Below are positions 11,440 through 21,058 of a stretch of DNA of 64,000 nucleotides, one piece after another (the first letter of the stretch is position 1; each line of letters begins with the position of its first letter). A program made the translations under genes and the position numbers. The notes beneath the pieces were generated by a model, which worked only from the letters and a program-made list of their open reading frames with translations, searched no databases and had not been told where the DNA came from. The stretch comes from Spirometra erinaceieuropaei (Eukaryota; Platyhelminthes; Cestoda; Diphyllobothriidea; Diphyllobothriidae), in the NCBI GenBank assembly GCA_902702965.1, contig CACRXP010000008.1:671157-735156 (forward strand), given 5' to 3'.

Positions 11440-11835
11440 CAAATGTTGATCAATTTGGGTCCAAGCCGTGCTAAATAGACGTAATACCGCAAGCCCGATC
11501 ACTTTAGCATCCTCAACATTATAAGCAAGGAGATGTACACAAGGTGATAATGAAATATACTCGTCTGTTCGTATGACGTGCTAGCAGAGGCGCGGGGTTG
11601 AAGATGAGCGTGGATGTTGGATGGGTTAATGCCCGTATAAATGGCGTCCCCGGACGGCGAGCTGTGCGAACGTTTGACACCAGAAGCAACATAGTCGTCC
11701 CCGAGGGGCTTAACACGCACGTTGGTTGACGTCAAGGTTGCAGGAATGGAGATGAAATTCAAAGCCCAGGACCTAATGTAGGTTCGGTTGTGATCGACAA
11801 GAGCTGTTATGAAAAAGGAATTAAAATGATCAAGA
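11440..11835 (+). repeat. R3 interspersed repeat, copy 1
   Basis: Aligns through its length with 33880-34345 and more distantly with 15495-15905 and 52600-52945. Landmarks: 'GATCACTTTAGCATC' (about 11498), 'AAGGTGATAATGAAATATA' (about 11541), 'GATGAGCGTGGATGTTGGA' (about 11603), 'GTATAAATGG' and 'GAAATTCAAAG' (about 11754). It follows a hammerhead-like motif, so I infer it is a Penelope-like element leader or pseudo-LTR. No conserved reading frame. Confidence 0.55.
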
Positions 11836-13609
11836 GTTGTGCCTTTGCAGCTTCCTTTATTAGTTTTGCATCAAATACGGGACTAAATATTATCTCATGC
11901 TTTCTGGGTTAAATTGTAATTACTTTGCTCTGTAACAATAGGCAAGAAAACGAAATATGGTGTCTATATATGAATGTGTTTTAGATTTTGTATAAGAAAT
12001 GCTTTAAGGTATGTTTTATCCTCAAATAGTAAATAATTGTCGTTTTTACATAACACAATCAGTCCTTAATATGGTCTAACTGTCCAAACACAAAGTGGGC
12101 TCAATTTTGCAGGGCACTTTACGTGCGCACAAACAAATAATGGGCCTTATTTTAGTTGCTTTCCCCACTATTTCTTGAACTGTTCACGCGATAATTGATG
12201 GATATTTCTACGTGAAGTGATATTCAATCTTTTGGGATTAAGCATTTCCACATTAATTTCCACGTTTTTTGCTGTGTTTTTAGTTTATAAGGATCCCATT
12301 TTAGTATTTAGGGGTAACAATCGTTAACGCATTTTGAAAGAATTGCTACAGTTTAAGATTCTTTCGAAATCCACACAGTATGCACATCTTCCTTCCTCTG
12401 TCGTGAGCAATTTGCAGTTGGCCCATTGGGCAGTAGTGAAGTGAAAGACCCCACTTAACTGACGGTAGATTGTGCATGATGTCATACGAGAATGTTGGTA
12501 ATGGGGGTTTTATGAGTGAAGCAGCATGCCAGACAGTAGACTACGAATTACAAGAAAGCACAGAAATTATTTGAAATTTTGCCGAAAGTCTTCTCAAATC
12601 CTTTCCTATGGCAACGGACTGGGGCGGGATAAGTGAAAAATAAACAGGAGGCAAATTCCAAACACAACGGAACTTTTGTGACTGTTCGAGTTTATGTGGA
12701 ATAAGTTTCGATGTCAGTATAGTGTCCGCAACGGTCTGCAAACTAAGGTCAAGATAAATCTCCATATGACACAATCTCCGGTGTGCTGACAGTTAAGTGT
12801 GGTCACGTACCCTACCGTCGCCGCCTATTTCTTTCCATCGACCAGCATTTTCACCGCACGGATGGCAGATTCTATATGACTGCATAACAGCCAACAATTT
12901 CATCTCAAAGTAAGCAGTGCCAAATTGCTGGACTGTACCTAATCAAGACAATTGCTTGAAGATCTGCAGACGTATTACGTAGGTGCGCTGTGTTTTAGGC
13001 ATTTTCCGAGTGTGCGGACCGGGGGTTTCAGCGCTCCCTTACCTCTCAGACAATTCTGGCCGAGCGGCTTCTTGCTTTATCCATACTATTCTACATGCGC
13101 GATAAACCTTTCTTGATGGTTGAAGTTACTTCCTTTTCACTAAACATCTCGTAAATTTAGCCAACGGTTCAAGTCAGTGAATCTTGTATGATTGCCTCTG
13201 CATTCCAAAAGCAAAGTAGGTAAAGTTCTTGCTCCATTGACTGCACCTACTTCTTTCACATTTTTGAAATATGTCTGAGGGAATGAGGAATGACCCGCAC
13301 GCACTTATTTTATAATTTTATGCTTGCATAAAGAAAAGAAGTCTTGACGTAGTTCTTGCTTTGCTGCTCATTGATAGATTGTTAGATAGACGGTACGACA
13401 CAATCCAAATCTTTACTGAATTATTTTATTTGTTTTCACTTTCTGCTTCGCCCAAGGCCAAAGTGGACTGATGTCACGGTTCAGAAGGAAACAGGTTTGT
13501 GAGAAGTCGTCACTATTACCCCAAATGCCTTGAGTCGGTTTTTTAGGCACTACAGTGTCAATTAAGGATCTATCATATATCGTAACTAAATTAATTAAAA
13601 AATAGGGCA
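11836..13609. other. No gene recognised
   Basis: AT-rich DNA with short reading frames only, none with recognisable features. No repeat relation to other parts of the window was seen. Confidence 0.35.
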
Positions 13610-13970
13610 TTGCTATTCAACATACATAAATGCAGGCGAAAAACCTCTGGAAAACGTACGCATAATTTTCGGACATCCACGCAGAATGTAGATTGCGACA
13701 AAGATATACAAGGTGCGGAACATTTTGGGCTGAGAGAACACTTTTGGTGGCAGGAAACTGCAAGGATTGATATGAGCGTCGATGAAGACACAAAACTGCA
13801 ATCGTCTTTCATTTTAGTCTGTGATGATTGGTTTGCCGGTTTCTGCCTGGAAACTCTCCAATTCCTGATCGGTGTTTTGCACGTGACACTCAACAACAGG
13901 CAGCTATCCCGTGGACTTGCATCCAACACCTACACCAACAGCCTCTTCTTTAGACTAAAGTTCTAAGCAT
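13610..13970 (+). repeat. R6 interspersed repeat, copy 1
   Basis: Matches 35880-36240. Shared blocks: 'CATCCACGCAGAATGTAGAT' (about 13673), 'GTGCGGAACATTTTG' (about 13712), 'TGAGCGTCGATG' (about 13773), 'CTGTGATGATTGGT' (about 13820) and 'AACAACAGGCAGCTATCCCG' (about 13893). This copy has long open frames on both strands (118 and 112 codons) that are broken in copy 2, so coding is doubtful. Confidence 0.55.
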
Positions 13971-14117
13971 ACACAGAATTACCAACTGGAACACTCCAAT
14001 AAAAACCCTTAATATTATGGACAGAATTGCTCCCGTGGTGAGACCTGGTAAAGATTCTAACGAATTATTGAAAATAGTCAGGGTCGGTAAATGTCATTTT
14101 CGTTATATCTCTGTCAT

Positions 14118-14175
14118 TGTCTTTGATGATGGGTTTGAGCTAGGATCCGAAACGCCAGGCGAATAAAGCTCTGGT
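14118..14175 (+). ncRNA. Degenerate hammerhead-like motif
   Basis: TTGATGA (14123-14129) stands in for CTGATGA. A wobble-rich stem II follows (GGGTTT / GGATCC), then GAAA at 14149-14152 and CGCC in place of CGTC. The trailing 'CAGGCGAATAAAGC...GCAGCGATC' is also found after the motif at 32986-33025. Changes at the first core base and in the cleavage triplet predict loss of activity. Confidence 0.48.
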
Positions 14176-15494
14176 TGCAGCGATCCCATCTGCTTCTTAT
14201 CAATAATTTCTTGAAAACCGCACTTTCGCTTGTATCGACAAATCTCAAGGGGAATATGCGATGGGAAAGGAAAACAAAGAAGAGAAGTAGAGATCATGGG
14301 CCACATTATGTTTGTGCTAGAGTTTCGGAATCTCTCACTTCCGTCATCAAAGTTCTGTGGTGGCTGCTGCTGCTGCTAGTTTCACCACCCACCTCATATT
14401 TAGGCTGCGCTCAATGCCCGAACCTTGACCTGTTTATTCGCTGCCAACTCATGGAGCACAACGACGGTAACATATATGATAATTCTAGGCTTCTTAAACG
14501 CTGCGCATACTTATCGTTCACTCAGCCTCTTGTGGTCAATGTGAACCTAATGCGTAGATTATTTGTGCAAACAATAGTTTCAAGAAAAACGTTTTTACAT
14601 TTAAGGGGAGAAAGACGGTACTCCATTTACGGACGATTATCTACGTTTATAGGCGTCCTAAATTCAAATTGCTCGTTTTTCTTTTAGAGTAGACGTCTAT
14701 AACTATTCATCCTTTTACTCACTTGGTAGATATCTATGCTTTTTCCAATCGCATACACGTAAGAGATGTATAACTAAATGCGTACGAGGTATCTTGCTGC
14801 ACTGGTAACCATCCCACTATAATTGGCTGTTTGTGGTCTGATGTGTCCGACAAGCCCGCATTGGACACACTGTCACGCCCGTCACGTTATGATCCATTTC
14901 GCCAATAACGGACATCTTGTCACCATAGGTGAGATGCGCTGCAAAGCTACTAACCTCATGGTGTCGTTTTGGCAACCGGTTGAGAAATCACCTAGTGCGT
15001 CTGCCTGAAATGCATCTTGACGAACACAATACGCCATCGTAGATGCTGGAAGGATGAAATCGTATTAAGAACTTATATTTCACCAGTAGATTTTCCTAAA
15101 GAGAACGCGATCATGCAAGTTAATAATAAGAAAAAGCAATGTCACTAGGCAACCATTACCTTATTTTTCACTAACTTAAAAATAATTTATCTTAAGTTGA
15201 CGGAAATTCTGTTTGGATTCTAGGGCAAAGAATTAGTGTTGGACCTTGGATTTATTGCAGAAAAGATAAAAAAGCTAACATATTATTGTGGTTTGGCGGC
15301 AACCTAGTGTGTGGAAACCTTGAGTGCGCTTGGATCTGTCAGTTTGACTGACGACCCTCTAATTTTATGAAATGGGACATATACTGCCACTGCCTCCGCC
15401 GAGCAAGATTTATTAGTACGAAGGTAAATAGTAACTGAGCAATATTGATTAAACGCCAGGTATATGTCGAGCCAGCCTTATCTTAATTATTTTT
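14176..15494. other. No gene recognised; 170-codon open frame of unknown meaning
   Basis: The longest frame is 14175-14687 on the plus strand (170 codons). It contains a hydrophobic Leu-rich stretch from a (CTG)4-like run near 14362, but no family resemblance, and it begins inside the hammerhead-derived segment. I treat it as chance or repeat-derived. Nothing else is recognised. Confidence 0.3.
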
Positions 15495-15905
15495 GTTCAA
15501 TTAATTAGAAAAAGTCATCCAATTTGAACCATCGTCTAAATGAACAGCGTTTGATTCGGGCAATCTGATTATATTGTAATACCCGAATTTATGTGGATGA
15601 AAACGCCAACAGAACCGAGTAGGCAATTTATCTGTTTTGCTGCTTAATGATCTAGCGTAATCGCGGAGTTGAACATGGGCCGAGATCATTGTTTGAACGA
15701 GGCCAGTATACATGGTTACCGTGCATTAAGTAGTTAACGAAACTTTTTCAAGAAAGGAGACATCGTGATTTTTGTAGAGCTTACCCAGCATGTGGCTTGG
15801 TTGCTGAGAGACGTAAATGGAGGTAGAATTCAGAGTTGTAGCATACGCGTCGCCTGATTTATGGTCGGGTAGTGATACTGCAAAGAAGAATTTGAAGTGG
15901 TCGTT
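15495..15905 (+). repeat. R3 interspersed repeat, copy 2
   Basis: Aligns with the copy at 52600-52945. Shared: 'TGGATGAAAACGCCAACAGA' versus a related block at about 52648, 'GAACATGGGC(C/G)GAGAT' (about 15671), an 'AAGGCCAATAC'-like block, and 'GGTAGAATTCAGAGT' (about 15821) versus 'GGTGGAATTCAAAGT'. Upstream at about 15454 a decayed 'AAACGCCAGG' is all that could remain of a hammerhead. Confidence 0.5.
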
Positions 15906-16487
15906 TAGTATGTGCTATCTGTATTCACCTTGTCAGCGATCAACCTTTATAAAATAAGCATGGGATATGAATGGAGATGTCATTGTCTATTATGTCTCGT
16001 ATTACTTGGAAAAAAGGAAACCTTATATCTCCGTATGGACGAAATTAGATTGTTTGTTATTCTAGACAAATGTGCATTAATAAACAGGAAAGCAAACCAA
16101 ATTACTGCCTATTCAGGAATACATGCTGTTTTTCGTTCATTATACCTACATAAGTTAAGCAGTGAACAAATGCATTAATTCCATCAGGTTATTTGTCCAG
16201 AGGTCAGCTATTTCGCCGTTAAATATTTCAAAATTTTTTCCTTTCTTACTCAGCCAATCTCGCTGGCGTGAACAAGTAATTGCGCGAGGTAATTTTATAC
16301 ACCAAACATTCGTATTTCCACATTCAGAATCTGCACATTGGTCTTATTAAGCTCCAATTAGTGCAGTTCAGTCTACCTCGTGTTGGTTTTTGAATTTTTT
16401 AACGGGTTCCCGACAGTACATATTCTTAGAACACGTTATACGTCGGATCTCATTTCGTTGCCGCACCTGCAGGATACAAGTCCGAGC
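15906..16487. other. No gene recognised
   Basis: Short frames of 88 and 62 codons overlap here without recognisable features. AT-rich spacer. Confidence 0.3.
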
Positions 16488-16625
16488 CTGACCCCTAACA
16501 TCTAACCTCTAGACGTCCAAGCCCCAGTCCCTAACTCCTAACGCCAAACCCAAACCTCTAAGCCTTCACCTATAACCCTGATCCAAAACCTTAACCCCTA
16601 ACCCCAGCTCCTAATCTTAACCTGT
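16488..16625. repeat. Degenerate interstitial telomere-like (CCCTAA)n tract
   Basis: About 135 bp of C-rich hexamer-like repeats: CCCCTAAC, TCCCTAACTCCTAACGCC, CTATAACCCTGAT and CCTTAACCCCTAACCCC. The unit resembles the metazoan and flatworm telomere repeat (TTAGGG/CCCTAA) with many substitutions. It stands out from AT-rich flanks. It is most likely an old interstitial telomeric sequence, perhaps a repaired break or end-fusion scar; a simple C-rich microsatellite is the alternative. Confidence 0.6.
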
Positions 16626-17834
16626 CACAGGTACGACTACGAAATAAGATCTTTTACGTTATTCTCCTCCGGAAATTAAAAAGCTGTCTTATTTGCGAAC
16701 AGAAGATGTATGGTGACGTCGTGAAGTATATTTCTTGTTTTTACACGGGACAGTCTTCTTTGTGATCATTCACCAGATGGCGGGCTGTTTTCTCTTTTAA
16801 TTTATTATTTTTGCTGAAGTCGCGATCTTGTATGCTAGTTTCTGTCGAGAGTTTGCTTAGGTGAACACATCAAATAGTCCGTCGTAGACATTTCCCTAAG
16901 AATTAAGCTGTCTCCCTAACGCTTTTCAAAAATAAAGGGGCAACGCCAAGAGGCATTCTCGAAACATCCTTTATATAGGTATTAATACCGTGCACTTACG
17001 GAGAATAGTCAGTCACATTGACGTCATGGCTGTGGTAAGTTATGCTCGTCAGCAATCATTAGCGTACACCCATTCTTTGAAACACTAATGTAATAAGCAT
17101 TCATGTTGCAATTTTGCCATATGTGTGACCTGATTGAACTTTACTGTTGACTGCGCACATTTAGTTTACAGCGCTTTTGTTCGTGACCGGTAAACACGGA
17201 CTCATTTATGTAGGAGATGCCTCGCTGCACATTTCACTATCCTATGGAACGTTGGTATTTAAGTCTAGATGTTTTTCTGACAAGCATGCGGCCTGCAGAA
17301 TGTCGCGGCCATTGTGACATTTCACGTTCTAGAAATCCATTTTTCCGAAAGCCAATAACGCGGATCGTTGATAACATACGCCACAAAGAAACCTATCGCA
17401 TGTTCACTTTAAGCAACCACTTAACGAAGCCAGTTAGTGCGTTTGTCCAAAATACACTAAGATATCTCGAGATGTTTCTGTCTTGGGCTTCTGTTAATCA
17501 CGCTTTAATGTTGCTAGTATGCCTTCCCGCAGAATATCTTTTAAAGTTTTGCCATGTAAGGAGACATGGTTCACATTATAAAGATGGGAACGAGTCGATC
17601 GTCTGTTGCATGCTGTATCGGTCTACACTGCAGAAAAAGGCCGTGCCTCTACAAGGCTCAGAAAGCTCTGCTAAGCCAACTAGCCACTTCGGTTGTCGTG
17701 TAGGTCCTACCAACTGATGCTTGAAATCTGTGTCGATATATATGCAAGATTCTTGGCTAACAGAACTAAAAGATCAGGCCCAGAAGTTAGTCTTGAAGAA
17801 GGAGACACGATCGCCGGGACAAGGGACTAATTAG
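16626..17834. other. No gene recognised; 166-codon frame of unknown meaning
   Basis: A 166-codon plus-strand frame (17217-17717) has no recognisable domain and runs antisense to what should be the tail of the Penelope-like remnant to its right. I do not call it a gene. Confidence 0.3.
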
Positions 17835-17880
17835 CCTGGCATTTCGGATTCCTACTGGAATCCATTATCAGAGACGAAAA
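17835..17880 (-). ncRNA. Degenerate hammerhead-like motif 3' of a Penelope-like ORF
   Basis: On the minus strand CTGATAA (17871-17865) replaces CTGATGA. It is followed by a perfect stem II (GGATTC / GAATCC with a six-base loop), GAAA (17845-17842), then TGCC instead of CGTC. It lies about 70 bp beyond the end of the GIY-YIG reading frame on the same strand, which is where Penelope-like elements carry their hammerhead. The conserved core G changed to A and the altered cleavage triplet predict inactivity. Confidence 0.6.
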
Positions 17881-17951
17881 AGCAGAAACGGGTGATTGTT
17901 GCACAAGTGGCTGCGGTATTTATAGGATGCAGTAGCCATGCTACCGCATAC

Positions 17952-18773
17952 CTATGAACATTCACGGCTCCCCCCTTCATCCGAGATCGTCGCACTTGGA
18001 GTGATCATTGCTTGATGACCGACATTCGAGTCGATAATTGCTGCAATTTTATCACGTGCGTTGGATTTTGGCGTGACGATTGCTCGACCATCTGACGCAC
18101 CGACCCCGGTGTTGGGAAATGTGTTCACCTCTGTGCTCCACGCATGACTTGTTACTACGCCTAGGCGAAGTTTCAGCACGGAGTATGGAATGGGAATATC
18201 GTTGCACTTGTTGATGGACTGGGGGCCAGTAAACCATGATTCAAGTAGGTCCCGGCTCACGCGGTTGTCACCTCTTGCAAGAATTTCGGCTTCGTCGAAT
18301 TTAAATGTGTGGACGGAACCCGTCGAATGAGCCGCCACTTGCGAGCTGGCGTCATTTCTCCGCACCGCTGCAGTGTGTTCGGAAATTAGCGTTTAGAGCT
18401 CTCTTCTATTTTCTTAGACGCAGTTGATTTGTCCGCAACTGCGACAGATATGATAAACGACTCCAGACGTTTTTAGATGTGGCAGTTGGTCTGTCGGTTT
18501 CATGACCAGACGCCTGATGGTTGCCTCCGGTCTGTGTGCCTCTCCAACCCCAAATGGTGCAAGAAGGCGGCCGACAGCTTCCGAAACTTTCTTGACATAC
18601 GGAAGTGCCCGCCAGGATTTGGAGTCCGTGCGGTTAGGCCGTTCGTCCCTTTTGTGTATGCATCGGTCGACGAATTTACGCGGGTAGCCATTGGCTTTGA
18701 AGACCTCTTTTATCTCTCGTTTACTGCCAGACGCGCTGAAAGAGTCCAAACGTGACGCCAATGGGGCTAGCAA
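17952..18773 (-). pseudogene. Penelope-like retroelement, C-terminal linker and GIY-YIG endonuclease remnant
   Basis: Two open stretches in the same minus-strand frame (18773-18414 and 18365-17952) are joined by a short stretch with two in-frame stops. The first encodes a region recognised from tapeworm Penelope-like proteins: FKANGYPRKFVDRCI, WRALPYVKKVSEAVGRLLAP, HRPEATIRRLV, then SGVVYHICRSCG, the GIY-equivalent strand of the endonuclease. The stop-bearing gap covers the place of the YVGETGR (YIG-equivalent) motif. The second stretch gives HTFKFDEAEILARGDNRVSR, DLLESWFTGPQSINKCNDI and PIPYSVLKLRLG, the family's C-terminal endonuclease region. The reverse transcriptase domain is absent, so the copy is 5'-truncated. 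The first residue of the open stretch is not a real start. The protein would copy RNA and nick the target DNA; this copy cannot. Confidence 0.8.
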
Positions 18774-20957
18774 GATGTAAGGAACTGTCGCCGGGCAGAT
18801 TAGCGCAAAGCATTATGCTGTATGCGTTCTCATCCATAAACTGATTCATTTCGAAAGCCCTTTCAAATACAAACATTACCTTTACTATTTGCGGTGAAAA
18901 TGTCTTCCTTTTAACATGACAGGGATTGCCCAGTATAAGGAAAACTCCAAAGCTCTTTTAACAAACAAGCCCGTAGTTTTTTTTTCTAAAATGGACTTCC
19001 TCTTTATTTCCGTCGGGTTGGCCTTTTTGCCCACCTCCATTTAAACACGGTTTTCATGATGTTAAGGAAGTTTTTCCAGCTACCTATCAGTGCGAACACA
19101 TGTGTTGGCAGTTAACTAGCGCATATAACCAGGTTGTCATCACCTATTGCGATATTTTCTACTTCAAAGACTGGATGTGTCCTAAATGCTCGCATTTCAC
19201 CGGTAACTCTGTTGTCGTTATTTTCTTCGGGAAAACGCTGAAGACTACTCTGTTTGTGTGCCTTAGTGGTAGATCTTTAGGAGATTCAACAATAAACGGT
19301 GTGTTTTGATAGACTATCCCTATCAGCTGTTTCCATTTCGAGATTTCTGCACTCTGGATGCTCCTGCAGCCAACCGGAAATTAAAATAGAGTTGCAGACA
19401 GCCATTTTCGCATCGTCAACAATTAAGAGCACATCTTTTGCTGAACTTGGACACTGACACTACCAGTTCTGCATGCGAGCCCAGAAAGACCGATCTTGTA
19501 GCAAACGAAACGCTTAGAACAGCATCTACAATGACTGGGTCTCAGTTCGAAACTCAGACATTAACTGTACTCTTGTTTCTGTTAACCAATCTTCCGTTGA
19601 ATTCGGCTAGGTTTCTGTTGTCTGAAGTTTCGAACCATTCGCTTAGCTTTCTGTTGCCTGAAGACTTCGGACATCTATACGCCTTAGACTTTCTGTTGAT
19701 TGCGTCTGTCTCCGGCTGCGATCCTTTGCAGAATATTGTATCCTGGACTGTGGTGCATAAAGACATGGACAATGTAGAAGTGTATGATGCGCGTTTAGTT
19801 CGACTGTATTGCATCGGCCATGCGACAGCTAAATCACCTAGTGACACTTTGTACTCTCACGGTAAAAAAGGATACTTACATCCTAATTGTTAAGGCAGGA
19901 TTGACCTACGATATAGGGTGTCGAGGATTGTCATCTACAGGGTTGAACCTCTGCTTTACCTTGTCCGCATGAATCTACTTTCCAAATTGTTAATGCCTCA
20001 AATAGTGACCCCCGTTTTTATTGAAGCACGTCTCTTCTCTTTGCAGTCGACGGAAAATTGTGTTTCTACGGGCATAGTTGACTAAGAAACTCCTGAGAAG
20101 CTGCACGAATGCTCTGCTTGTTTACCTTAACAGTCAACAATCGCCTAATTTGCAAAAAATATTAAAATACTCCTGTAGGCGCTCCCATATGAGGCCGGAT
20201 CGTTGACGATATCCGCCGGCAGTAAGGACATTTCGTGTTTACAAAGCATGAACGACTGTCCAGGACTCGTTATGTCAACGACACTTTCGTCGTTGCAAGT
20301 CAGCACACATTCCCACACTTTCTGTTTACATGAAACTGTATTTGCCGGAGTATGACTTGCCGGAAAACATGCGTTTGTTAAGTTGAATCCTTAGCTTATT
20401 AACACCTTAGGGAAAATCTGAACTAGTTTGACACAAATATAAACTTCGCGATTTAAACTGAATTAAACGTTCAACTACCATTTATCGACGGCGTTGATCG
20501 TCGGTGTGCTACAAGCAACTTTTGTGTTTAGTATTCGAAACAAAACCAAGGATACAAAGCAAGAACTAATAATAAACAGCAGTCTATCCGTGTCCCTGAA
20601 ACGCGACTCTGCCCGTCATCTATTCAAACGGGCAGAAGCCCACTTCAACGTGTTAGCTGACGAATAGCTGAACGAATTTACCTGTATTACTTTTATAGAG
20701 TCAATAGATATCCTAACTCCTTTATCGAGCAGATCGGTCGTCGAAGAAATAGGTGACGGCCAAAGCATAAACGACTCCATTTCTACAGAAACGTTTCTTA
20801 CATCCAAGGAATTTCAGAGGGACTTTTATTTACGGACAAACCATTAGATCAAGCGGAGCCTATCAAACCCTAACAACATTTTTTTGTCGTAATCTCCACC
20901 AGAAGTCAACGTCTGGAGCATTTATAAGTGATACATGCCGCGATTTTAACAGTCAGG
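18774..20957. other. No gene recognised
   Basis: Upstream (on the minus strand) of the Penelope-like remnant I find no reverse transcriptase motif, which supports 5' truncation. A 151-codon plus frame (19438-19893) contains two or three short diverged repeats of a 'TTTCTGTTG(T/C)CTGAAG' block (about 19612, 19654), but no known domain. Confidence 0.35.
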
Positions 20958-21058
20958 GGGCAACGTGCCTCAAAGCGCTTGGAGTAGGAAGAAGATAAGT
21001 TAGTCTGACAATCCGTGTAGGCTCGCTAACTCACCACTACGGCGATGGCACGTTGCCC
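20958..21058. repeat. 12-bp perfect inverted repeat, 77-bp spacer
   Basis: GGGCAACGTGCC at 20958-20969 and its reverse complement GGCACGTTGCCC at 21047-21058 enclose a GC-richer 77-bp segment. It could be the ends of a very short foldback element or a chance palindrome. No target duplication was identified. Confidence 0.4.

Noticed and set aside
14175..14687. 170-codon open frame as a membrane protein
   Set aside because: The hydrophobic stretch comes from a short CTG run, and the frame starts inside a decayed hammerhead segment.
17217..17717. 166-codon plus-strand open frame as a gene
   Set aside because: No recognisable domain, no codon or splice evidence, and it is antisense to the expected tail of a retroelement.
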